Under the pieces are notes generated by a model. That model had not been told where the DNA came from and ran no database searches. It saw only the letters and a program-made list of their open reading frames with translations. Shown here piece by piece: positions 1-6,184 of a stretch of 14,233 nt of DNA. Each line of letters begins with the position of its first letter. Position 1 is the stretch's first letter. The stretch covers positions 1 to 14,233 of the forward strand of contig CAZMUZ010000098.1 in the NCBI GenBank assembly GCA_964569315.1, given 5' to 3'. Both the position numbers and the translations under genes were made by a program. This DNA is from CADEFF01 sp964569315. Its GTDB lineage: Bacteria > Pseudomonadota > Alphaproteobacteria > Dongiales > Dongiaceae.

Positions 1-42
1 ACTGCGTCTTAAGACGCGGGAGAGTAGGTCGCCGCCAGGTCT
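1..42 (+). rRNA. rrf: 5S ribosomal RNA, 3' end (partial)
   Basis: The first 42 bases match the 3' part of an alphaproteobacterial 5S rRNA: a short GCGTCTTAAGACGC hairpin, then GGGAGAGTAGGTCGCCGCC, then the closing CAGGTCT. The 5' two thirds lie outside the window. An initiator tRNA about 150 bases downstream fits the usual alphaproteobacterial order 16S-tRNAs-23S-5S-tRNA-fMet. The exact 3' end is uncertain by a few bases. Confidence 0.88.
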
Positions 43-189
43 TCCAAACGGACAACGCAAAACCAACAGACCGACCCACAAAACACAGTTCCTATACACA
101 AAGACGACGATCCTCCGCTGATCGCCCGCTCGACAAGCACGAAGGAAAAGAACGGCGCGCGAGCGCGGGCCACGGCACGACAAAATTCA

Positions 190-266
<77 letters not shown>

Positions 267-282
267 ACTCAACTTGCGACAG

Positions 283-311
283 AAGGCCGTCCCGATCGGG
301 GCGGCCTTTTT
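283..311 (+). terminator. rho-independent terminator of the rRNA operon
   Basis: A nine-base-pair stem (GGCCGTCCC with GGGGCGGCC, one G-U pair) closes on a GATC loop and is followed by five T. It starts 17 bases after the tRNA CCA end, so it should end the rRNA-tRNA transcript and insulate the amide genes downstream. Confidence 0.9.
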
Positions 312-669
312 GCATTCTCGGGGCAGGTCGATATCGCCGCCAACGTGCGGCGCGGCCGCATCGAGTTCGGCAAGGGCGGGCGGCGGAAGCGCCTGCGGTT
401 CTGAAGCGGTGCGGCAATCGGGAGATGGCGGCGGAGGCGAAGATTCCTGACGTTTCCCCGCGTCATTGTGCCGCAATCGGAAATGGCCTAGATTCCGCGC
501 GAGGTTATCAAACTCCGACAATTGGGTTACGCGACAGGATCGAGCCTGCCGGTTCAGCCGGGATTTTCGATTTTCCGGAAGCCGGCCCAGGGATTTGACC
601 ATTCCGGCAGCTTGCCGAATGCCAAGGACTGCTCGGCGGCGACGACAAGCCGTCAGCGTGGGAGGGTCG
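312..669. other. intergenic region upstream of the first AmiC-like gene
   Basis: No credible gene is seen: the open frames here have no family-like sequence and no good ribosome site. It should hold the promoter of the first sensor-regulator pair, since the rRNA terminator lies just before it. Two imperfect copies of GCSGCAATCGG followed by ATGG occur at about 410-428 and 469-486. A weak sigma-54-like GG-N10-GC spacing occurs at 485-498, but its -12 part is poor. Several short CCGG-type hairpins occur at 548-625. No ANTAR-type hairpin pair with terminator is found, unlike the other two leaders. Confidence 0.5.
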
Positions 670-999
670 ATGGCAAGGCGCGCATATACCGGCGACCCGT
701 GGCGTGTTGGCGTGTTGTTTTCGCGGACGGGCGTTACGGCTGTGATCGAGGAGACGCAGCTTCGCGGGANNNNNNNNNNNNNNNNNNNNNNNNNNNNNNN
801 NNNNNNNNNNNNNNNNNNNNNNNNNNNNNNNNNNNNNNNNNNNNNNNNNNNNNNNNNNNNNNNNNNNNNCATCGACACCGACAGCTCCCACACCAACCTC
901 TGGACCCGCATCGGGCGCGCGAACCGCGTCGGCGGGTTCGAGATCGTGCGGGAATCCGGGGTGCCGTTGTCGCCGGATCCTTACCTGATGAACTACTGA
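670..999 (+). CDS. amiC: AmiC-like cytoplasmic amide sensor, copy 1 (interrupted by assembly gap)
   Basis: Negative regulator of the AmiR antiterminator in the family: it senses short amides through a periplasmic-binding-protein fold but stays in the cytoplasm. The start is the ATG at 670, five bases after GGAGG, and gives MARRAYTGDPWRVGVLFSRTG with no signal peptide. Bases 770-869 are exactly 100 N. The 77 bases before the gap match copy 2 at 1921-1997 with one mismatch, and the 55 bases after it match 2890-2944 exactly. Aligned on copy 2, about 892 bases are missing. Both 892 and 100 leave the same frame, so the gene is probably intact and about 374 codons long. The end diverges from copy 2 after residue pair A-N and closes with SPDPYLMNY. 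The AmiR-like gene follows 82 bases later. Confidence 0.85.
   Translation: MARRAYTGDPWRVGVLFSRTGVTAVIEETQLRGXXXXXXXXXXXXXXXXXXXXXXXXXXXXXXXXXXIDTDSSHTNLWTRIGRANRVGGFEIVRESGVPLSPDPYLMNY
770..869. other. assembly gap (100 N)
   Basis: Exactly 100 N, the conventional length for a gap of unknown size. Both edges stop inside sequence nearly identical to the second AmiC-like gene, so the assembler most likely broke on this repeat. The true missing length, if copy 1 is colinear with copy 2, is about 892 bases. Confidence 0.97.
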
Positions 1000-1081
1000 G
1001 ATCGAGCGATGCCGGCGACTCCTTGCCGCCGGATGCCGGAGGGCTGGACATGACCATGCTGCGTCTTGGCTGGAGCCCGCG

Positions 1082-1669
1082 ATGACCGCCCCATCCCCCG
1101 ATTTCCGGGGCCTACGCGCGACGATCGTGCATCCGCGCGACCGCGACGGCGAGGAGCTGCTGCGCCAGCTTCGCCGGCTCGGCTGCCCGGCCGAGCTCCA
1201 CTGGCCGCCAGCCGAGTTCGCGGGCGCGGCCGATCTTCTGTTCTGCCTGGTGAACCGGCAAACCCGCGCCCTGATCGAGGAATGGACCGTGCGGGGCGTC
1301 GCAACGGTGATCGCGGTCGCCGATCCGAGCGACGGGGTGGCGCCGCAGTTCCTGCACGATGCGGCGCCGCACGCGGTCCTGGTGAAGCCGATCGTCCCCG
1401 GCGCCGTCGCCCTGCAGATCGTCGTCGCCCGCCAGGGGAGCCGATACCAGCAGCGGATGCAGGCCAAGATCGCCAAGCTCGAGGAGACGCTGCGCCTGTT
1501 CCGCAAGGTTGAGCAGGCCAAGACGGTCCTGATGACGCGTCGCAATCTGGACGAGCCGAAGGCCTATGCCTACCTCCGGGAACAGGCGATGCGCCGCCGG
1601 GTCCCGGTCGGGGTCATCGCCACGGCCATCGTCGACGCCGACGCGGTCCTGCTGCCCGACCAAGATTAG
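1082..1669 (+). CDS. amiR: AmiR-like ANTAR-domain antiterminator, copy 1
   Basis: RNA-binding transcription antiterminator of the AmiR/NasR type, expected to be held inactive by the AmiC-like sensor until an amide binds. The 195 residues match AmiR in length and layout. Residues 10-115 are a pseudo-receiver (RATIVHPRD, then LRRLGC and WPP). Residues 118-145 look like a coiled coil. Residues about 133-185 are the ANTAR domain, with EQAKTVLM, AYAYLREQAMRRR and VGVIATAIV. GGAG lies six bases before the ATG. It follows the first sensor gene and precedes a leader with hexaloop hairpins and a terminator, the kind of RNA that ANTAR proteins bind. It has clearly diverged from copy 2, most of all in the receiver half. 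That it acts on the leader just downstream is inferred. Confidence 0.9.
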   Translation: MTAPSPDFRGLRATIVHPRDRDGEELLRQLRRLGCPAELHWPPAEFAGAADLLFCLVNRQTRALIEEWTVRGVATVIAVADPSDGVAPQFLHDAAPHAVLVKPIVPGAVALQIVVARQGSRYQQRMQAKIAKLEETLRLFRKVEQAKTVLMTRRNLDEPKAYAYLREQAMRRRVPVGVIATAIVDADAVLLPDQD

Positions 1670-1731
1670 GCTTGTAATCCGGTCCGCATTTCCGCTTAGC
1701 TGCTGGTGGAGCGCCGTTTCGCGCTCGCCTA

Positions 1732-1773
1732 GCGCGGCAGCGCCGCCGCGTCGCATTCCGGGCGAGAAAGCCC
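1732..1773 (+). promoter_or_regulatory. candidate ANTAR target RNA, leader 1 (two hexaloop hairpins)
   Basis: Hairpin P1 (1732-1751) has the stem GCGCGGC/GCCGCGT closing the six-base loop AGCGCC, with A at loop position 1 and G at position 4, as in the published ANTAR two-hairpin motif. Eight bases later hairpin P2 (1760-1773) pairs GGGC with GCCC around the six-base loop GAGAAA. Its 3' arm is shared with the 5' arm of the terminator, so P2 and the terminator exclude each other. The P2 loop departs from the A1/G4 rule. The same architecture recurs in leader 2, which supports it. Confidence 0.72.
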
Positions 1774-1818
1774 CCACGCCGACCCTGAAAAGAGGTTGCG
1801 TGGGGTTTTTGCTTTTTT
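1771..1818 (+). terminator. intrinsic terminator of leader 1 (attenuator)
   Basis: The eight-base-pair stem CCCCACGC (1772-1779) with GCGTGGGG (1798-1805) carries an inner CGACC/GGTTG stem. It is followed by TTTTTGCTTTTTT (1806-1818). It lies about 80 bases before the ATG of the second AmiC-like gene, so it stops transcripts unless the overlapping P2 hairpin is held by an antiterminator. Confidence 0.85.
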
Positions 1819-1897
1819 GCGCCGATTTTTCGACGGTTCGCCGGCTCGACCTTGCTGGCGCGCCGGGGCCGCCCGAGATCCGGAGGAGTTGCGGGAG

Positions 1898-3019
1898 ATG
1901 GCACGACATCGAGCCGGCAGCGACCCGTGGCGTGTTGGCGTATTGTTTTCGCGGACGGGCGTTACGGCTGTGATCGAGGAGACGCAGCTTCGCGGGACGC
2001 TGCTGGCGATCGAGGAGATCAACGCGGGCGGCGGGGTTAACGGCCGCGAGCTGGTCCCGATCATCTACGACCCGGGTTCGGAGGAAGCGAGTTTTGCGCG
2101 GCTGGCGGACCGTCTTCTGACGGAGGACGGGGTGAGCACGATCTTCGGGTGCTACACCTCGAGCAGCCGGAAGGCGGTGCTGCGGGTGGTGGAGCGGCGG
2201 AACGGGCTGCTGTGGTATCCGACGCTGTATGAGGGGTTCGAGTATTCGCCGAACATCATCTATACGGGCGCGGCGCCGAACCAGAACAGCGTGGAGCTGG
2301 CCGACTTCCTGCTGGAGAACTACGGGCGCCGGTTCTACCTGGTGGGTTCGGACTACATCTATCCGCGGGAATCGAACCGGATCATGCGCGAGCTGCTGCG
2401 CCGTCGCCGAGGGGTGGTGCTGGGGGAGCGGTATCTGGATCTTCAGGCGGGCCCGTTCGACTTCAAGCTGCTGATGCGGGAGATCAAGCGGGCGCGGCCG
2501 GACGTGATCTTCTCGACGGTGGTGGGCCAGGCGACGGCGTATCTGTATCAGGCGCATGCGGAAGCCGGTCTGGAGGCGGGCGCGATGCCGATCGCGAGCC
2601 TGACGACGAGCGAGGCGGAGATCCGGCTGATGGGGGCGGATGTCGGCTGCGGGCATATCACGGCGGCGTCCTACTTCGAGGCGGTGGCGACGGCGAGCAA
2701 CACCTCGTTCGTGGCGCGCTACAAGAAGCGGTTCGGGGAGGACGAGCCGACCAACCTGTGCGTGGAGGCGGCCTACTTCCAGGTGCATGTGTTCGCCCGG
2801 GCGCTGGCCGAGATCAACACCATGGACACCGACATGCTGCGCCCGATCGTGCTGGGCAGCGAGTTCGACGCCCCCCAGGGCCACATCGTCATCGACACCG
2901 ACAGCTCCCACACCAACCTCTGGACCCGCATCGGGCGCGCGAACGAGCGCGGCCGCTTCGACGTCATCCGCGAGGGTATGCATTGTGTGAAGCCGGACCC
3001 CTACCTCATCAGCCAATGA
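1898..3019 (+). CDS. amiC: AmiC-like cytoplasmic amide sensor, copy 2
   Basis: Amide-responsive partner of an AmiR-type antiterminator. The 373 residues match Pseudomonas AmiC (about 385) in length and in many blocks. They start VGVLFSRTGVTAVIE and then LLAIEEINAGGGVNGR. Pocket segments are GCYTSSSRKAV (84-94), WYPTLYEGFEYSPNI (106-120) and GSDYIYPRES (150-159). These correspond to the AmiC regions whose Tyr, Ser and Thr residues hold acetamide. There is no signal peptide, so it should act in the cytoplasm. The ATG at 1898 is chosen because it gives MARHR, matching the copy 1 start MARRA, with GGAGG 11 bases upstream. A longer frame opens at 1796 but would run through the terminator T-tract. 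Expression should depend on readthrough of leader 1. Confidence 0.92.
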   Translation: MARHRAGSDPWRVGVLFSRTGVTAVIEETQLRGTLLAIEEINAGGGVNGRELVPIIYDPGSEEASFARLADRLLTEDGVSTIFGCYTSSSRKAVLRVVERRNGLLWYPTLYEGFEYSPNIIYTGAAPNQNSVELADFLLENYGRRFYLVGSDYIYPRESNRIMRELLRRRRGVVLGERYLDLQAGPFDFKLLMREIKRARPDVIFSTVVGQATAYLYQAHAEAGLEAGAMPIASLTTSEAEIRLMGADVGCGHITAASYFEAVATASNTSFVARYKKRFGEDEPTNLCVEAAYFQVHVFARALAEINTMDTDMLRPIVLGSEFDAPQGHIVIDTDSSHTNLWTRIGRANERGRFDVIREGMHCVKPDPYLISQ

Positions 3020-3090
3020 CCGGGTAACCCCGGAAAGGGGCGCGGCGATGCCAACGGCCTCAAACCGACGGAGCTAGGAACCCGATCCCC

Positions 3091-3705
3091 GTGCCAAACG
3101 CCGCCGTCACGGATTTCCGCCAGCTGCATGCCGTCGTGGTGCATCCCCGCGACAGCAATGGCGAACTGCTGATCCGCCAGCTGCAGCGCTTCGGCTGCCG
3201 CGTCGACAATCTGTGGCCGCCGGTCGGCCCGATCGGCGCGAACGTGGATGTCGTGCTCTGCCTGGTGAAGCCGGAGACCCGCCAGCTCGCGAGCACGCTC
3301 GGCGACGAGCCGAACGCCGCCATGGTCGCGGTCGTCGAGCAGAACGATCCGGGCATGCTGCAGTTGCTCGCCGACTTTACGCCGCAGGCGGTAATCCATG
3401 CGCCGTTCAACGGGCCCGCAATATTGACAAATATCCTGGTCGCTCGTAACAATTCGCGATATCAGCGCAGGCTGCAGAGCAAGATTTCGAAGCTCGAGGA
3501 AACGCTACGGTCGGTTCGGAAAGTCGAACGGGCGAAGGCGATTTTGATGGAGCAGCGCAAGATCGGCGAGGCGGAGGCTTACGCGTATCTCCGCGATCAG
3601 GCGATGAAAAAGCGGCTTCCGATCGGCGTTATTGCATCCGTCTTGATCGATTCAAACGACGTGCTCGCCGAGGACGGCGACGAGAAAGAGAAAGCGAAAG
3701 AGTGA
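3091..3705 (+). CDS. amiR: AmiR-like ANTAR-domain antiterminator, copy 2
   Basis: Second RNA-binding antiterminator, 204 residues, starting with GTG (AGGA lies 11 bases upstream). Residues 12-115 form the pseudo-receiver (HAVVVHPRD, LQRFGC, LWPPVGPIGANVDVVLCLV). Residues 118-148 are a likely coiled coil. ANTAR spans about 135-187, with ERAKAILMEQRKIGEAEAYA, LRDQAMKKR and IGVIASVLI. It ends in a charged tail (EDGDEKEKAKE) absent from copy 1. It is paired with the second sensor 71 bases upstream and is followed within about 60 bases by leader 2, the likely target that gates the transport and formamidase genes. The base composition of its second half (about 3430-3700) is visibly less GC-rich than its neighbours. 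Confidence 0.92.
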   Translation: MPNAAVTDFRQLHAVVVHPRDSNGELLIRQLQRFGCRVDNLWPPVGPIGANVDVVLCLVKPETRQLASTLGDEPNAAMVAVVEQNDPGMLQLLADFTPQAVIHAPFNGPAILTNILVARNNSRYQRRLQSKISKLEETLRSVRKVERAKAILMEQRKIGEAEAYAYLRDQAMKKRLPIGVIASVLIDSNDVLAEDGDEKEKAKE

Positions 3706-3733
3706 TCGCATAGATTAGTCGATTGACAGGGAG

Positions 3734-3748
3734 TGGCACGCGTCGAGC
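3734..3748 (+). promoter_or_regulatory. possible sigma-54-type promoter before leader 2
   Basis: TGGCACG with GG and GC ten bases apart fits the -24/-12 spacing of sigma-54 promoters. The -24 part is perfect, but the -12 part reads GAGC rather than TTGC. A start about 12 bases on, near 3760, would put the first base just before hairpin P1 of leader 2. The site also lies in an inverted repeat (GGCACGC with GCGTGCC). A TTGACA at 3723-3728 has no good -10 partner. Weak but suggestive for nitrogen control. Confidence 0.3.
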
Positions 3749-3765
3749 CCAGGCTCGGGCGTGCC

Positions 3766-3808
3766 CGGCGGCAGCGGCGCCGCTGAAACAAAACGGGCGA
3801 TGAAGCCC
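3766..3808 (+). promoter_or_regulatory. candidate ANTAR target RNA, leader 2 (two hexaloop hairpins)
   Basis: Hairpin P1 (3766-3785) has a seven-pair stem (one G-U) closing the hexaloop AGCGGC, again A1 and G4 and differing from the leader 1 loop at one base. Nine bases later P2 (3795-3808) pairs GGGC with GCCC around GATGAA. The GCCC arm is shared with the terminator 5' arm. Stem type, loop, spacing and overlap all repeat those of leader 1. Confidence 0.75.
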
Positions 3809-3851
3809 CACGTGGTCTCCGAAAGGGGAAGACGTGGGGCTTTGTGTTTTT
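3803..3851 (+). terminator. intrinsic terminator of leader 2 (attenuator)
   Basis: An eleven-base-pair outer stem (AAGCCCCACGT, 3803-3813, with ACGTGGGGCTT, 3832-3842) carries an inner stem capped by a GAAA tetraloop. It is followed by TTTGTGTTTTT. It lies 32 bases before the binding-protein ATG. It would stop transcription into the transport operon unless P2 forms instead. Confidence 0.88.
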
Positions 3852-3883
3852 CGCCGAAACGAGTCGAAAGGGAGGACGAGGCC

Positions 3884-5197
3884 ATGAGGAAGGTGAAGAG
3901 ACGGTCATTCTTGCGGGGATCGGGCGCCGCACTCGGCGGGCTGGTTCTCGGCGGCGGGGCGCCGTTCTATTTCGCGCGCAACATCGCAAAGGCCCAGGAA
4001 GGCGACACCATCAAGGTCGGCATCCTGCATTCGCTATCGGGCACCATCGCAATCATCGAGACGTCGCTGCACAACGCCGAGCTGCTGGCGATCGAGGAAA
4101 TCAATGCCGCCGGCGGCATCAACGGCAAGATGATCGAGCCTGTGATCGAGGATCCGCAATCCCTGGTGCAGGTGTTCGCCGAGAAGGCGAAGAAGCTGCT
4201 CCTGAACGACAAGGTGACGGCCGTGCTCGGCTGCTACACCTCGGCCAGCCGCCAGTCGGTGCTGCCGGTGTTCGAGGAATATAACGGCGTCCTGCTCTAC
4301 CCGACGCTCTACGAGGCGCAGGAATGCTCGAAGAACTGCTTCTACACCGGCGCGGTGCCGAACCAGCAGCTCGACGATTTCGAGCCCTGGATCGTCGCCA
4401 ATCTCGGCCGCAAGAAGTGCTACATGATCGGCTCCAACTACATCTACCCCAAGGAAACCAATCGCGAATGGAAGGCGCTGCTCGAGAAATCGGGCGCCGA
4501 GAACATGGGCGAGGAGTATGCGCCGCTCGGCCATACTGAGTTCTCGACCGTCATCAACAACATCGCCAACAGCGGCGCCGACTATGTCTTCTCGACGCTG
4601 GTTGGCGACTCGATCGTGGCCTTCTACAAGCAGTTCAAGCAGTCCGGCTTCACCGCCGAGGATGTGCCGATCTGCACGCCGATCACCACCGAGCAGGAGA
4701 CGGCGGCCATGGGCGCCGAGAATGCCGTCGGTCACTACACGTCGTTCAACTACTTCCAGACCGTCGACACGCCGGAAAACAAGGCGTTCGTCGAGCGCTA
4801 CAAGGCGAAATACGGCGCCAACGAGGTGACCAATGCGGTGATGGAAGCTGCCTACTTCCAGACCTACCTCTTGGCCCAGGCGATCGCGAAATCCGGCACC
4901 GATGCCGACGCGCTGATCTTCGAAGGGCTCCCGGGGCAGGAATTCAACGCCCCGCAGGGACCGGTGAAGATCGACGAGAAGAACCACCACACCTGGCTCT
5001 GGGCGCGTATCGGCAAGGCGCGCGAGGACGGCCAGTTCGACATCGTCTGGACGTCGAAGGACCGCATCCGCCCCGATCCGTGGGTGGACTATCTCTATCC
5101 CAACAAGGATTGCGACTTCACCAACCAGAGCGTTCTGGATCGGCTGAAGAAGCCGTGGAGCGAAGAAAAGAACCGATCCGGGACGATGGATATTTGA
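3884..5197 (+). CDS. fmdD: Tat-exported amide/urea-type ABC substrate-binding protein (FmdD-like)
   Basis: Periplasmic binding protein that should deliver formamide or related short amides to the transporter encoded next. It has 437 residues. A twin-arginine signal (KRRSFLRGSG at residues 5-14, hydrophobic stretch, AKA at 35-37) is followed by a type I binding fold. The fold starts IKVGILHSLSGTIAIIE and has EEINAAGGINGK, GCYTSASRQSVLPVFEE, LLYPTLYEAQE and GSNYIYPKET. These pocket blocks mirror those of the two AmiC-like sensors, which suggests a shared ligand. The ATG at 3884 has GGAGG eight bases upstream. An upstream extension of the frame runs back through the terminator and is not used. 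UrtA (urea) is the nearest alternative; the downstream formamidase favours FmdD. Confidence 0.9.
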   Translation: MRKVKRRSFLRGSGAALGGLVLGGGAPFYFARNIAKAQEGDTIKVGILHSLSGTIAIIETSLHNAELLAIEEINAAGGINGKMIEPVIEDPQSLVQVFAEKAKKLLLNDKVTAVLGCYTSASRQSVLPVFEEYNGVLLYPTLYEAQECSKNCFYTGAVPNQQLDDFEPWIVANLGRKKCYMIGSNYIYPKETNREWKALLEKSGAENMGEEYAPLGHTEFSTVINNIANSGADYVFSTLVGDSIVAFYKQFKQSGFTAEDVPICTPITTEQETAAMGAENAVGHYTSFNYFQTVDTPENKAFVERYKAKYGANEVTNAVMEAAYFQTYLLAQAIAKSGTDADALIFEGLPGQEFNAPQGPVKIDEKNHHTWLWARIGKAREDGQFDIVWTSKDRIRPDPWVDYLYPNKDCDFTNQSVLDRLKKPWSEEKNRSGTMDI

Positions 5198-5307
5198 CGG
5201 CGGGCGACTAGGTCCGGCGAGCGGCGGAAGCGCATCGAGCGCGCCCCCGCCGCCAGCCGGCAACCGAACGCGAGACTACCTGTCGAGCAGGGGAGACGGG
5301 CCGGGCC

Positions 5308-6183
5308 ATGTGGCAACAGCTTTTCATGCAGTGTCTGAACGGGCTCGGCGTCGCCGGCATCCTGGTCATCGCCGCCGCCGGGCTCGCCATCATTTTCGGC
5401 GTGGCCGGCGTCATCAACATGGCGCACGGCCAGTTCATCATGGTCGGCGCCTACACCGCCGCTTTGGTGGACGAGCTCGGCGGCAACATGTTCATGGCGA
5501 TTCCCATCGCCTTCGTCGTCGTCGCTTTGCTGGGGCTCATCGTCGAGCGCGGCGTCATTCAATGGATCTACGACCGACCATTGGAGACGCTATTGGCGAC
5601 GTGGGGCGTCGGCATCATCCTCGAAGTGACCATGAAGTTCATATTCGGGACGCTGGGACGCAAGGTCGATTGGCCGGACCTGCTCGATGGCAGCATCAGG
5701 ATCTTCGCGCGCCCGCCGCACTTCCCGTACTACCGGGTGTTCCATGTGGTGCTGGCGATCGCGATCCTGGCGGTCACGTTCTACATCATCTATCGCACCA
5801 GGTTCGGCCTCAAGGTCCGCACCGTCCGGCGCAACCGGTCGATGGCGAGCTGCCTCGGCATCGATACGGCGAAGATCGACATGCTGATCTTCATGTACGG
5901 CTCGGGGCTGGCGGGCATCGCCGGCGCGGTCATCGCGCCGATCAAGGCGGCGACGATCGACATGGGCTTCAGCTATTCCGTCAACTCCTACATGGTCATC
6001 GTGCTCGGCGGGGTGGGCAACCTGCTCGGCGTTGCGACCGGCAGCTTCCTGATCGGCGAGGGCGAGTCGCTGCTCGCCTTCCGTTACAACACGGTCATCG
6101 GTCAGTTGCTCGTGTTCATCGCCATCGTGATCGCCATTCGCGTCTTCCCGCGCGGCATCTTCGGCTATCAGGAGCGACGGTGA
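5308..6183 (+). CDS. fmdE: branched-chain-type ABC permease (LivH/UrtB family, FmdE-like)
   Basis: Inner-membrane permease subunit, 291 residues, with about eight hydrophobic segments. It begins with GILVIAAAGLAIIFGVAGVI and NMAHGQFIMVGAYTA, the classic LivH/UrtB amino-terminal block. An ATPase-contact region is seen near RRNRSMASCLGIDTAKID, and a late segment reads VIVLGGVGNLLGVATGSFLIGEG. The ATG at 5308 is preceded by a GGGGAG stretch about 13 bases away, which is rather far; ATG 5326 is a possible alternative. It lies 110 bases after the binding-protein gene and one base before the next permease, so the two permeases are translated together. With the formamidase nearby, FmdE is a better name than UrtB. 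Confidence 0.88.
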   Translation: MWQQLFMQCLNGLGVAGILVIAAAGLAIIFGVAGVINMAHGQFIMVGAYTAALVDELGGNMFMAIPIAFVVVALLGLIVERGVIQWIYDRPLETLLATWGVGIILEVTMKFIFGTLGRKVDWPDLLDGSIRIFARPPHFPYYRVFHVVLAIAILAVTFYIIYRTRFGLKVRTVRRNRSMASCLGIDTAKIDMLIFMYGSGLAGIAGAVIAPIKAATIDMGFSYSVNSYMVIVLGGVGNLLGVATGSFLIGEGESLLAFRYNTVIGQLLVFIAIVIAIRVFPRGIFGYQERR

Positions 6184-6184
6184 C

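Noticed and set aside
410..486. Two imperfect direct repeats (GCSGCAATCGG)
   Set aside because: Short, with mismatches and no third copy; could be chance in GC-rich DNA.
484..498. Sigma-54-like site before the first sensor gene
   Set aside because: The GG-N10-GC spacing is present, but the -12 half reads CCGC and the rest is weak.
1707..1722. Sigma-54-like site before leader 1
   Set aside because: GG and GC are 11 bases apart, one too many for this promoter class.
1112..3016. Long minus-strand open frame (634 codons)
   Set aside because: Antisense to the well-supported AmiC and AmiR genes; composition (Arg, His, Asp, Gln rich) is typical of a high-GC shadow frame.
4034..5263. Minus-strand open frame (409 codons)
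   Set aside because: Antisense to the Tat-exported binding protein; shadow of high-GC coding.
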